Assembly: GCF_008831285.2 (NCBI RefSeq)
Contig: NW_022204887.1
Location: 1 to 55,213, forward strand
Reading direction: 5' to 3'
From: Nymphaea colorata
Lineage: Eukaryota > Streptophyta > Magnoliopsida > Nymphaeales > Nymphaeaceae
DNA length: 55,213 bases
This document shows, piece after piece, positions 34,041 to 46,489 of the stretch (positions are counted from its first letter, which is position 1; the number at the start of each line of letters is the position of its first letter). The notes beneath the pieces are model-generated. The model searched no databases. It had not been told where the DNA came from and saw only the letters and a program-made list of their open reading frames with translations. The position numbers were made by a program, and so were the translations under genes.

Positions 34041-34107
<67 letters not shown>
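34035..34107. repeat. CT then TA microsatellite
   Basis: CT run followed by a long TA run. The short frame across it is a translation of the repeats. Confidence 0.9.
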
Positions 34108-34109
<2 letters not shown>

Positions 34110-35334
34110 CAACTCTCTATGCTATTTAAAAATCTGAGGATCCTACTACTATTAATTGGATCTTATTTCGGTCACCAAACCAGACTATTAAGTCTATCGG
34201 ATTCAGATACGTAACTGACAAAGAAGATCTGTTGACATTCCCTTGCACTGAATTCCAATTATTCCATTACGCAATGTGGTTTGGATGAATATAATGTCAC
34301 GTCATAATATTTCACAAGCAAATTCCCGAAATATTAATGCTGGTATATTCCCGAAATTCGCCATCTGCTGGTTACAACTTGCTTTATGTACTTCTCAAAA
34401 TAATATTAAAACTTTTAAAAAATAATTGTATCTTTAATATCAAGTTGACCAGAATAATCTTATTTTTTACATTATTTAGAGATTCATATGCCCCAAGTTC
34501 CAACTTAGTTTGAGTCAACACCGGCCTCACCTGGATAATCTTTGTGCAATCCGTCATCCAAGTATTATTGAAAATTATTAATTGGGCACGTGATGTACCT
34601 ACCCCTTAAATTTTATTTTATTTTCTTTTTTTTTTAGTTTTGGTCTGCATGTTTGGTGTAAGAAAGCATGTCATCACAATGGTTGCGGCTGATGCCATGG
34701 CAACATAATGTTTATGATGAATACAATGTTTGATTTATACATGTTTTGTCATCCGCAATATTATATGCAGCACATTCGTTTGATTTATACTTTGTCATCT
34801 TTCGATATACATAATAAAAACCAGATTGCAATGATTACAATGTATTTTTTTCATTTAACCTTACAGATATGATCCTAAGAATAAATTATTAGAAAACATA
34901 TATGAAATTAATCATTTTTTAAATTAATAAGTTATTGGGAAACATATAATAAATTGATCATTTAACTATCTATATATTTATAACAAGTCAAATTGAATGG
35001 CTTTCCTTATAGAGTGACAGAATTTTCACGCAAGATGGAACAACCCTACTTTTAAAGGAATTTTTTGGCTTTCTTGCTTTCTTGAAACTACACAGTCGTT
35101 ATGATGCTAAGAATTCATAGCAGCTTTTGTCTATAGCAAGTAAATAAATGTGAGTCTCGCCATATGAAAGTATGTTCTTGGATGGTTTCGTGTTTAACTT
35201 CAAGAGACATAGCATAGCACAGCATATCAGCGTTAAAGTTTTAACGAAATAACGACACAAACCGTAGACATTGTGTAGTTAAGTGGCAGATACAACAGTC
35301 AAAGAGCACATTGTGTTATGCATCACAAAATTTC
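34108..35334. other. Unassigned AT-rich spacer
   Basis: No gene, RNA or element recognised. Confidence 0.5.
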
Positions 35335-35525
35335 ATGTCAAAGTGTTGGCACATTCCGTGGCCATTATGCTTACCTAAACCAGCTTATGTCGCAACAAAT
35401 TCAACCAACACACCATGGCCATTTCATCCGTAATAGTGTAGGCAACGGGACTTGTAGTGGTGGAGTTTTAGCTGTCACGATTACCTATTAGCAACAGAAT
35501 TGTGAGTATCAGTGACTGTCAAAGC
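35335..35525. repeat. Segment H, copy 2
   Basis: Matches 22440-22640 (see there). Confidence 0.8.
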
Positions 35526-35768
35526 CTAGATAATATTCATAATTGCCATGTAGACATATATAACTTAACCTTAAAGCTTAAACGGAGGGGAAAACATCCT
35601 TAAAACGAAACACATACATTTATTGTACATGGAAAACTAACACCATCGACTACATGACACTCAGATCTTCCATTGACATAAAACACAATTAAGCAGCGTC
35701 CAAAGCTGCCAATAGTAGACCAATACAGAGATCATCACAATAGAAACTATATATATATATATATTGTA

Positions 35769-37087
35769 TTAGCCTTGGGTACATTCAGCTGGTGCAAGAG
35801 AAAGCAGCCTCTTCCCCAAATCATACTTCACATGCATGTTGGCTGCACAACATTCACGAAGATGGGACCTCTCCGTCTTTAATGGCTAAGCAGGCGATTA
35901 CACTTTCAACATCCTAAAGATATTTGAAGGTGGCAGCTTCCAGTCTGCATTGGCGGAATGAAAGGTCATCTCCGGCAACCCTTCATATGGATCACCATTA
36001 TTCTCTACATGGTGACACAGATAATCCTGTTTAGCTGGATAGAAGCATTCATGGTTTATGACTTAGCCACCGCATTTGCGACTTGATCGTACACATCTTT
36101 TGCAAGATAAGTCAGTGTGGTACCCGAGTCTATAATGATCGATCTGGCATCTCCCAACAATGCAGTCATCTGTGCACCACCAAATTGTATGTTGAGTCTG
36201 TTGTTTCCGATGCTTATGTCAATTAGGTTGAGCACATAATACGTCTGAGGACCTGTGCCATCGGCATTTCTTGAACCCCTTCCTGGCCTGAAAACTCTGC
36301 GTCCTTACCGGATTTGAGCTGTCTGAGTGATTTCATTGCTATTGGGAGGAAGACAGTAGGCAAATTTATCATCAATAGAAGAGCCAATCTGATTTACAAG
36401 TGAGAGAGGACCACCTCCGAGGCCAACAAGGTCAGGAACTTCAAGCAAGGAGGGATTAGGAGGGCCATCCTGATGAACACAACCAGAGACAATTTCGGAA
36501 GCTTGACGGTGCCAGCACCATTGTCAAACAAGAGCGTTTCCGAGGCCAGTATCACTTCTACGAAGGATTTGTTTCATAGGAATATATGAATCCGCAAAGT
36601 TGGTTGATAGTGCAACCATGAATGGGCAGTTCATGCAAAGCTGGCAGAGCAGGTCTGGCTCTTGTAGGTGGATGACTGAAGTGGATCAAACATTGATGTT
36701 TGGCCGGAGCAGGAGTCACAAGGACGGCACATCGTCCATATGAGGTGCTAACAGTGATGAGAGTGGCCCAGTAGAGGTGGGATGGTGTACCAAGTGAGAG
36801 TTTCATGAGATACTAGCCGAAGCCTGGCATCACTGGGCTGGAGATCATGCTGGTGGTATTGGCAAACCGTGAAGCATTGCAGCGGGAGGACAGAGCCGCC
36901 TGCTTCGCTCGTAGAGCTAGAGTGGATAAAGGGTCATAGAGAGGTGACAGAGATGAGTTCAATGAATGAGGTCTATAGAAAAGCCGAGAGGTTTGGAAGC
37001 GAATATGGTGGTAAGGTTAGGCAGTATTGCAAGCAGGAGCAGCTGGAGGAGGAGGCGGAATGGTAAGGAGGAGAAGAAGGCAGCCAT
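35769..37087 (-). pseudogene. Nepenthesin-like aspartic protease, full-length pseudogene copy 2
   Basis: About 440 codons long, as usual for the family, and intronless, from the ATG at 37087 to a TAA at 35769-35771. The start matches copy 1 (signal peptide, LGFSIDLIH), then a TGA stands where copy 1 has CGA. Several further stops and frame shifts follow. The first active-site region is wrecked (ATLITVSTSYG). After 36510 it is better kept: GCVHQDGPPNPS, VGLGGGPLSLVNQIG, FAYCLP, and the second active site IIDSGTTLTYLA (DSGTT at 36116-36130). The end keeps QNMHVKYDLGKRLLS-like text and AECTQG across a frame shift. It cannot encode a working enzyme. Copy 1 retains the N-terminal reading frame that copy 2 lost. 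Confidence 0.93.
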
Positions 37088-37130
37088 GGTGAGGGCTAAA
37101 TGGTTGCTGTATTAAGGAGAAATGTGTTGA

Positions 37131-37138
37131 TATTTATA
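37131..37138 (-). promoter_or_regulatory. TATA box of protease copy 2
   Basis: TATAAATA on the minus strand at the same distance from the ATG as in copy 1. Confidence 0.55.
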
Positions 37139-37983
37139 ATGGAAGTCATAGTTAAGGTCGCGCTGACGAAGGGAAGGATTTGGATTTGGAAATTGTGGAG
37201 AAAAGAAACATGTGGCCGATCACAATGGAGAAAAGTTAGTAGCATCTTCCAATGGTTAAGCTTTGGTAAATCTCAAAGTGGCTTCTTGGACTTCCACAAT
37301 TTTTTTTTTGTGTGTCTTTTCATTTGACTCTGCACAATCAAGATCTGAATATTAGTGTTGAAGAGTTTTCAGTCACAAACATTTGAAGACTCTCAAACAC
37401 AAATATTTGAAGGAAGGACGCAGACACTTTAACATATTACCTAAGGTGACCGCAATAACTGCTGAATACGTTGGAAGAAGAGATTGTCCTAGTGGTATTT
37501 CAATTTTTTTTTATCAGTGTTGCCTTTGTAAGGCAATAAGGCATGGTAGTCCCTGCTCCAAAACCTGTCAATTGACCTCCTTAAACCATGAACCTTGAAG
37601 TGGTTGAAAATGAAAATCTCTCTCCCACACGCTCCTCTCTCTATACATATATATGCAGACGTCATTCCACCCCATGATGTTACGGGCTCTCATATGCTGA
37701 TAGTTCATCGGGCAGAGGATCATGCGCTGAGGGTTTGCAGGTATGCTATGGTCATTTTGGCCATATCATTCTATGCCTCTTTTATATTTTTATATATATA
37801 GCAGAAAATTAAATGGTGACTTTGATTCTTCAAAGTTAACGACTATTTGATTCATTATAATGAATGGACGACAGAATACTAAAAAGAAAAAAGTGATAGG
37901 TATTTTCGTCATCTAATATTAGTTTACACTTTCTTTCTCTGCATCTTTATCTCAACCGTTAAGTGGGTGAATGTGATATGGGC

Positions 37984-37986
<3 letters not shown>

Positions 37987-38035
<49 letters not shown>
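37987..38035. repeat. TA microsatellite
   Basis: About 49 bases of pure TA, counterpart of 31275-31309. Confidence 0.95.
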
Positions 38036-38036
<1 letters not shown>

Positions 38037-38216
38037 TGATCATATCTATTGAATGCTGGATCTTGACTGGTCCTTAAAAATTAAAAACCTGTCATTAAAA
38101 AAGTACCAACTATTTATCTTGCGGCAATAGTGCATGATGATTTTGCCAACTATTTATCATACTTCCAGGCTTTTCATTTTACTCATCTGATAACATTATC
38201 TAGCATGTTTGAATGT

Positions 38217-38262
38217 TATATATATATAGACATACACACACACATACACACATATATATATA
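38217..38262. repeat. TA/CA microsatellite at a block junction
   Basis: Left of it lies the protease upstream region, right of it block B from its internal TA tract onward. Confidence 0.85.
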
Positions 38263-41022
38263 TTGCCACTAGAATTGCTTTGTTTGATGCTTCTAGTATG
38301 CTTTCTATCTGGAAAGATGCCTAACCTGACCCTACAAATAACAGACATTATCTATGTCTACAGATGACCTTGCACAATTATATGTGCTGATCTTCTAAAC
38401 TTGTCATGATTCATTATTTATTTTCGATGGTGAAATAAGTACATTTTATTTAGGATCTTGCTCACCTGACGCTAGGAAAGATCTCTATAGAATGTACTGA
38501 TTTTTTTAATTGGTTCAGTCTTAACACAAAAAATAGGGTCGATTGAATGCTAGTTGGGTCTGGCCCGTGGCGATCATTTACCAAAGAAACATTCAATTTA
38601 TGAGTCATTTGACCCAAATCATGAAAATGTTTAATTGATAACATAATTTTCTGGTCTGACTAAGAAAAAAAAGATGGCTATTCATTGTCAGACACTTCCA
38701 AGATTTTATTATCTAGCTAGCCATAGCTTCAACTTCATCCACATTTTCTTTTCCTTTCGTGCCTTCTCTGCCTGCAAATCAAAATAAAGTTCTTAATTAA
38801 GTACCAACTTCATCCATATTTTCTTTTCCTTTCGTGCCTTCCCAACCTGCAAATCAAAATAAAGTTCTTAATTAAATGTTAAAATTAATCATTATTAAAA
38901 ATTAATTTCTATTTGAAGTACGACTTGGAAACAACCGGATTTCTATCAACCCATCCACCTACAATTTCTTGCCTTTCTGCACCAAATTTCCATATCAATT
39001 CTTCATATGGAACAACCTCCCTGACAGTAGTAGCTTTATTTTCCTGCTCAATTTTTGCCAGCCCCCTTGACAACTGCTCTTTTGAGGGTCTTGTAAGCAT
39101 ATTGTATGGTAAGGTATTGTAAGCATATTGTAAATTTATTTTTGTAATTTGTTAGCAACTAAAAAAATCCTAAAAATAGCGATAATTCAGAAAAAATCTA
39201 GAAAATGTTTTCTATATAAAAGAACTCATTACAATATCACACACATAATAAATATTCATAAATCTTCATCTATGGACATAATGATAACGACATGATTAAG
39301 ATGATAAAAATTGAGGTCTTAAAGACTTACAATATATGTTTTACTGTTTTTACATCATATTATCAAACAATTAAAATAAGCAACCTATCTATTCATCTTC
39401 TTCACCTTTATTATAATATTCAAACTCATTTTGCTTCATTGTCTTCATCCCCTTCAAGTGGAACGTCCTCACCAGCATATGCAGGCTCACCTTCTTCAAT
39501 GTTCAAAAGGAGTAGGCCACAATGAGGCTCCATCCTTTCACATCAAATTCCTGAGATGATCACTACTGCTCAGAGTGTCATTGTCAAAATTCAAAAGCAA
39601 TTGCAAATTCCAAATAATGGCTATTAATGGTGCTAGGGTCACTCTCAAAAAGCATGTTTTTTCTTCCAGCAGCCACAATTCCTCATCTGTTCACTTCAAG
39701 CCTTCCAAGATAGTCAAACAAACTGAAACATTCATCTCCAAAATATTTTTATGGTATGACAAATGACAACTGCAATTTCCATGTGGTGAAACATGAAGAG
39801 GTAATCAGTAATCTGTGGCTCGAGGTGGTCTCCGTGGCAGAGCTACATCTGGTGTGGGCAATTACCGACATCAGCCTACAAATTTTGCCTTATTTACATA
39901 TGTAAACATAATTGAATTTAGTTTTTTTTTTTCATATGAGTGCCCCTTCAAGTTTAAAATTTAAACTTAGAATGCCCCTCAATCAGAAATTTCTAGCTCT
40001 GACACTGGTGGTCTCCCTATCTATTAGTTCCATTCGCATGAAAAACTGGACTTTACTTGTTAAACGATAGCATGACATTTTCAATTTGCAATCAAAATTG
40101 GAAATCATTGATGAGATGCAAGTATGAATGGTAAGAAATAATTTATGGAAACCATTATTGTATCTTATCAAGTTATTTAAGGGTCCCTATCAATAGGATG
40201 TAGGAAATCAATGGATTTCTTGGATGAAGGCCTTCACACATTTTAATGGTTGCATAGATAAACCCTGAGGTCATAAACATATTTGGTTTGCTTGGCCTTT
40301 TACATTAAGTACTCCATTGCTAAAGTTTATCTTTCATTATTAATTTTTAAGGTGATAAATTATTTAAAAGTCATTTAAGTAAAACATATATATATATATA
40401 TATATAATAAACGTTATGCTACATATAAAATAGGTTTATGCAACCCTGGAATCCAGCCGTATAATTGAATCAAATATATTTTACTTGCATAATAAGTTCT
40501 AGAGTGTTTGGGGTCTTATTGCAAACCAACTTAAATTCTTTCTTCAACTTAAATTCTTTCTTTTTTTTTCCGTAATGCAGTCTAAAGAAGCATGGTTTGA
40601 ACAATTCATTTCCTTTCTATTCAAACAAGCTTTTATAATTATTTGTTTCTTTCATTTTGTTTCCTCTCCCTTTCTCCACAATTCCTTTCTTTTCCTTTCT
40701 ATTCTTTTCCTTTTTATCCTACTTTCCCTCCATCGAGCACTTTGAAATGACCTTATATAAGAAGTTACATGGGGAAATAGGTCGCTACTGCTGTACACTT
40801 GTAGCTCCTTTTATCTTGAGAATCAGGACAATCACAGTGCTATTAAACTTCTTCACCATTCTTCTTATTCCAAAGAAAAGTTCAACCATCTTGATTATGT
40901 CATGACTGATTACTCCTTGGTACTGTTGAAAAAGGGACATGAAGGATCCATTATGTACTGAAGCACTCTCCGCTTTCAAACTAAAGTTGCATACTTCACT
41001 TCTTTTGCTAAAACAGGTCTTA
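38262..41022. repeat. Blocks B (end), C and D, copy 3
   Basis: Matches 3186-6128 in order. It has one private change: a 75-base tandem duplication at 38731-38880. Block C is present, unlike in the 7-10 kb copy. The copy is interrupted at 41022 after aaacaggtctta by a GC-richer insert. Confidence 0.85.
38731..38880. repeat. 75-bp tandem duplication
   Basis: The unit from aacttcatcc to aagttcttaattaa occurs at 38731 and 38806. The other B copies have it once. Confidence 0.9.
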
Positions 41023-44000
41023 CGAGGAAAGTATTTATTGGGTCGGCCCTAGGGTCAAAAGGCTGCCCTTGGCCCCGACTCAATATGGGCTGGGTACCTG
41101 TTAGGACGAGACCCGGCATCGACCAAGACCTCTGCCAGATGCCGATCCTCTCCCAAGATCTCTCGGAAGAGCCATTGGACAAAACTAAAAACAAGTTATT
41201 TACAAGATGAATACCCAGCCGGACAGCAACCCCGGCTCAAAAATCCTTGGGAAGTAAAATACAGGAGAGGTTACCCACCCAAAAGCTTGAACCTACTACA
41301 AATTGCTAGAAGGTTGTGAGGCTAGTACAAGCGCGATCAATACATGAATATCTCTCCTCACTCAACAAACCATTCAAGCATGCACATCCAACACATCCTG
41401 TCATACATGCCTAGGACGGCCAAACCATACCCAAGCCCGTAGGTGGTCAGGCAGCCCACGGTCATGTTTTCGGCACTTGTGCCTCCAAGGTACCACTGTG
41501 GATGCCAAGGCTATTGCCGGGTATAAAGCAAAAGACCCAAAGAATCCCATTGTTATACGGAGGGAAGAAGTATACCTGCCAGTCGGTCCCGGCTTAGGGC
41601 AGCAAAGGACTCAGGTGAGAACCGGCAGCTTGGTGCTGCCCTCGAGTATTTCAGCAACCGAGGATGAAGGACTCGGCCCACCTGGCCGAGGGAAGTGAAA
41701 GCTTCTGCCGATTGCTGCTGGAATACGAGAGGGGTATCCTTCTCGGCTACGGCACTCCTTGCTGGTGATGAGTAGGCTCCAGTGGATAGAGGCTCGGTTG
41801 CCTCGAAGGTGAAGGCGCTCCTTGATTCTGCCATAGAGGATAGGTCCGCCTTGGTGAGGATAAGTAGGAGGGTCTTGGTTGGGTTGAGCTGAGCTGGGTC
41901 TGATGTGACCTTGTCTGGGCTCGACCAAATGCTAGGCTCGGTTGTGGTTAAGAGAGGTAGGTTCGGGTATGGCTAATATGTAGGTGGCATGCAGTGAGGT
42001 TAGGTCTAAAGGGCAAGGGTAGGATGGGAATGATGGATGATTAGGTGTTAGGGTCGGTTGGCGCAAGGTGGCGACACTTCCTCTACTTTAGGAAAGTCTC
42101 ACATTGGCAACGGCTAGTGATGAGGTGGCCGCGGATTATGGCAAGAGAGTTGTGCGTAATGGATAGGAAGGACGAGGGGCCGTTATGGAAAGGTATGGCG
42201 CGTGGAGAAATTGGAAAGCGCGTGGGGAATGAAGGGTTGGATATGGCAAGGGGTAATGGCGCATGGAAGGTTTCTTGTTTTGGAGCTAAGAGATCACGGG
42301 CTAGGATCTCGGGGCGGTTATGGAAAGTGGGGAAAGGGGAAGCGCGTGGAGGTGGCTGGCTCCTACCTTTTTGGAATGCATAGGAGTGGGACACGCTAGA
42401 GGGGGACTTGCCTTTGTGGTGGACCGTTACAAAGAGGACTGTTGGCGCTCGAGGGAGGCTGCTCCATCCAATAATTCTGGCAGCGAGAGAGTTGCAAAAT
42501 GTGGCTGGCGGCTTGGGTTTCTCAACACCTAGCATGAGCTCTCAATGAAAAGCCAGAACTGCCCTTTACAAATTACACCTTAAGAAAATATGGTGGTTAT
42601 AATCCATGGGCAATCCTAGAATGTTTTCGGGGCAACGGCTAGCTGTTTTGGTGAGGTGTGGCCAGAAAGTTGCCGACGCACAGCCGGTCTTCATCCGTCA
42701 CGCACAGCTCCACCGATACTCCTCTGATTCCAGCCAAACTAGGCCAAGACACTAGTAACTAATGGGCGTCCAAACTGATATGCATGACTTCACACACCAG
42801 TTTTGTTGGAACCTGCCCCTTGTTCTAGCTGTGGTTGTGGCGGTTCCAGCAGCTTAGATCCAACTGAAGAATAGGATCTCGATGGCCGTCGAATGACAGC
42901 TTTCTCCCGAATCTCTTTTCCACTACAAATGTTGAATGAGGGCTGTCGGTGGTTAGAGATGTCTCGATCAAACTCAGGGTTCAGCCTTAAGATTCCGATG
43001 TAGAACTGCCCCGTGGAAAGGATAGAACCGCGCCGTCCCTAAGCAGCTTCTTCCTTCACCCGATCTAGGATCTACAACTAGTTTTGCCATTTTAAAACCC
43101 ATGGACCATGCAAGATGGGCCAGATCGTGTGCCTTAGGGCTAGTTCATTCAGATCTATAGAACAACCTTCAAATGGAAGTACCAAGGGGAGAACGGGTAC
43201 TTGCCTATCTTCAAAGGATGCCGGTCGTCGATGCTACATAGGAAGAAATCACCCAAGTGTTGAACATCATTCTCCTATGCAGCCTTCCCATAGATCAATC
43301 CCAGCCTCTAAACGTCCTTGTGGTTAGGACGAATGCACCGTGGATTGAATAATACCTTGCTGGTTGGGATACATAGGTGGTATGAAGAACCATTGAAGGA
43401 GGTCGCTGGTAGCCCCTTCACGAGATCTACAACCTTGAATCCACTCGGCTATGGAAGAAAGGACTTTAATAGAGAGAAGATGAAGAGAAAGAGGAAGCCC
43501 ATGGGTGAAACAAGAGCTCCGACCACGCCGGTTGGGGTTGGAGAAGAGCTCTGGCCACCGTCGGTTGAGAACAAGTGGAGAAGACAATCCCCACGCGGAG
43601 AAGGAGAGTGAAAACGATACTCAATTCTTCATTGGCATAAATGTGTTTAGGGTTTCCCCTTTGTACAAGACTTATATACATCAAAAGTGTCTCGGTTCTA
43701 AAGCTCTAACCTGAGATGAGACAAATGCAAAACGATTCTAAGTGTCTCAAACTGAGACGTTACAAAAGCAACTAAAACAAAGTGCTAAAGCAAATCAAAC
43801 ATGGGCGCGGATGTTGATCCATTTGCGACCGCTCCAAAAGATCTCAGACTTGTGAATCCAAGGGGTAACTTACCTAGGTTCGCCCTAGGCTGCTCTGTTG
43901 TTTTGGTAAACGTTTCGACATCCGCTTTGATCTGGCCTAAACCGAGTTGTGGTCCACTATTCTGATCTTCAATCTCCACGGAACTCAGCTCCAGCCAGAC

Positions 44001-44240
44001 TCTCTCCTTTCAGCCTTTGCTGCTCCACGCTCACCTCCCACTGCAGCCACATGAGTGTTGCCTAAAGGGAATCCAAGAGTTGGTCCTTCAACCTCGCCTA
44101 GGTGCCTTGTGGTGCCACCCACTCGCGTGCCTTGACCCGACACGCGTGGGCGCCGTGGTCGACACCTTCGGCATGGTTAGCTGCCCTGCTGCCGCAGCAA
44201 TGGCCCCTATCTCGCCTTCAGCCACACTGCTGGCTGGCCT
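41023..44240. mobile_element. GC-richer insert, probably a retroelement on the minus strand
   Basis: 3.2 kb with clearly higher GC than its surroundings, splitting blocks D and E. It has overlapping frames on both strands (for example 41553-41928 minus, 42083-42535 minus, 43318-43611 plus) but none with a known domain. On the minus strand, TATATAAG (43671-43678) is followed within about 30 bases by gaaaccctaaac, a layout common at LTR promoters. No LTR pair, primer site or polymerase motif was found, so the class is open. Confidence 0.4.
43671..43678 (-). promoter_or_regulatory. TATA-box-like site in the GC-richer insert
   Basis: TATATAAG on the minus strand, with a aaaccctaaac word downstream. 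Could be an LTR promoter. Confidence 0.3.
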
Positions 44241-44591
44241 CGGCATGGTTAACTTGAAAACTCTCCAATCTCCAAATTCATTTTCAAAACAAGTTCAAGT
44301 CACTTATTCAAAATGAATTTTGGTTCTGGAATCCAAAATCTCAATGCACAAGCATATAGGATTTGCATCAATAACTCGTGCATGATGCAAGTGATCCTTC
44401 GTCCTTGGTCCAATTACCCCTGTTAAAGGTGGCAGGAACGGTTGGACCTCGTACCGACGGGCGGATCCCTTTCTCTTGAAATATTTTCTTCAAAACCTCA
44501 ATTTTTAAAGAACTTTGCTGATTCGCATTTCGACCCCCTTTGAGAAAGGGGTGGGGTGCGAACAGTACTCGGCTTATTGCTCACCCTTTTG
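44241..44591 (+). mobile_element. Second copy of the gypsy LTR-like end
   Basis: Matches 26230-26560. It ends with a small perfect hairpin, CCCCTTT/GAG/AAAGGGG at 44535-44551. It sits between the GC-richer insert and block E, as a fragment. Confidence 0.5.
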
Positions 44592-45690
44592 TACAACCCA
44601 ATAATTTCAAACAATGAGCCATCTATGAGGCCAATTGTATTTTTGTGTCTTATTTCTTTGAGCTTAACAGTTTGCACATTGTTTAATCTATGTTCCATTT
44701 CCTATAAAATTACTTGGGGGTGCCAGTTTAACTAATTTCTCTCTCCCACTCGGCAGCACAAACTACTATTTAAAATAAGAATAAAACATGTAATTCCCAT
44801 CTCTTTTCCTCTCTCCCTCTCTTTGTCTCTATCTCTACATGCAAGAGAACTCAAAGGGCATGAGCTGTCACTTTGTTTCTTTCTTCCACCACATTTCACT
44901 TTCAGTGGAAGACAAGCCAAAAAAAAGGAGCCACCCTGTTGAATAGAACCATTAATATACATTATATGACAGTTCAATCATCCTTGATATTAAAGTTGCA
45001 GACTTGGTGGCAGAGACGCAGACTTAAGAGGTGGAATAAAAAGGCTCAAATCAAAATACGTATGTGAAGTTGGAAGATTGTGTTTCCCATGGCAATATGG
45101 TGGCTATGGAAGAACAGGAATTATGAACACCATGACAACCAGAAAAAATCCAAATCTGTTACATCAGAAGCAATTGACGTCTTTTTTATAGGACTTACCA
45201 AGTGCTAAATATGACTCCTCAAGCAAAATAACAAGTTTCCACTACTTTTCATCCTTTTTCATGTAGGAAGTCTCTCACGTATATCACCAACTTCAACACA
45301 AATCAGCATCAACCACAAAAGCATGTAGAAAACTGATATGCTAATGACACCACATTTGAAAGACGCCTGCCTTGATCGACCAACTTCCCTTCCCTATTTT
45401 AAAGCTACTCACAGTACCTACACCACGGTCCTCATGAATCTTCATGATCGTCGATCAACACTAGCTATTGCCGGAAGGAATTCCCATCTTTCTGTTTGCT
45501 CTCGCTCCTCTCTCTCTCTCTCTCTCTCTAGACATGCATAAGAACTGAAAAGGCATAGAGCTGTCACGTTATTTCATTCTTCCACCACACTTTCACTTTT
45601 AGTGATGGAGAAGTCAAAAAAAGGTGAACCATCCTGTTGAATTGAAATGATTAATTTACATGATAGGACTTTGTCAATCGTTCATGTTGT
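44592..45690. repeat. Block E, copy 2 (extended to the left)
   Basis: 44735-45690 matches 6160-7100. 44592-44735 also matches 51043-51190, so this longer form is shared by two of the three copies. Both internal direct repeats are present (44800-44970 and 45490-45670), with a CT tract at 45511-45530. Confidence 0.8.
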
Positions 45691-46170
45691 TAATTGTTCA
45701 TGTTTGAGATGATGTTCACGCATAGTAAACTAATTTTTTTAATTAATATGCAAATAAACAATAAGAATGAGCGTTTGGGTTGGAATTTCTTCATTATTAT
45801 GTTGATTTTGATGTTAGGATTTGTCCAACCTGAAAAAGCCCTTCAGTGTACATGTTAAAAAATGCATCTTCCTGAAATCACCCGAATATGGATCCCAATA
45901 AGAGCTTTTTTATGTTGCTCTCCATTTCCTTGTAATAGATGAAATGATTATTATTTATGCTCACGTATAAAAATATTTGGATTCATGTTTCCAAAAGAAT
46001 TTTGAAAGCAAGAACCATCTTCAATGAGGCTTCGGAAACTTAATTTAGCCTCTTGCATGAGCCCAAGTTCCTCATCGACTTATATAGAAAAACCGAAGTC
46101 AGATATTTTTCAAGTTATTTCTTGATTTCAACATTCATAAAGGCATATGTGTATATACGTGTCATATACT
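45691..46170. other. Unassigned AT-rich spacer
   Basis: Nothing recognised. Confidence 0.5.
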
Positions 46171-46174
46171 TATA

Positions 46175-46489
46175 CATACACATAATTACCTCTCTTTGTC
46201 TTCTTTTCCCTATAGTTTAACATTTTCGTTTACAATTTTTTATATACGTATACATATAAATGAATTTATATGTGCATTTCATTTTCTCTCTCTAAAATCT
46301 CTCTCTCTAAAAAAAACTTCTTCTACCAACATACACATAATTACCTCTCTTTGTCTTCTTTTCCCTATAGTTTAACATTTTCTTTTACAATTTTTTATAT
46401 ACGTATACATATAAATGAATTTATATGTGCATTTTATTTTCTCTCTCTAAAATCTCTCTCTAAAAAAATCTTCTTCTACCTCTCTCTTT
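46175..46489. repeat. 155-bp tandem duplication
   Basis: The unit from cataattacctctctttgtc to cttcttctacc starts at 46181 and again at 46336. The two units differ by only a few bases, so the duplication is recent compared with the block copies. Confidence 0.93.

Larger units (their letters stand above)
37088..38216. repeat. Upstream region of protease copy 2, duplicated
   Basis: Partner of 30459-31520. It ends in a TA/CA microsatellite (38217-38262), beyond which block B copy 3 begins. Confidence 0.85.

Noticed and set aside
34002-34214. A 70-codon plus-strand peptide
   Set aside because: It is mostly a translation of CT and TA repeats.
42045-42535. Overlapping frames of 112 codons (plus) and 150 codons (minus)
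   Set aside because: Both strands are open together in GC-rich sequence, with no known motif in either.
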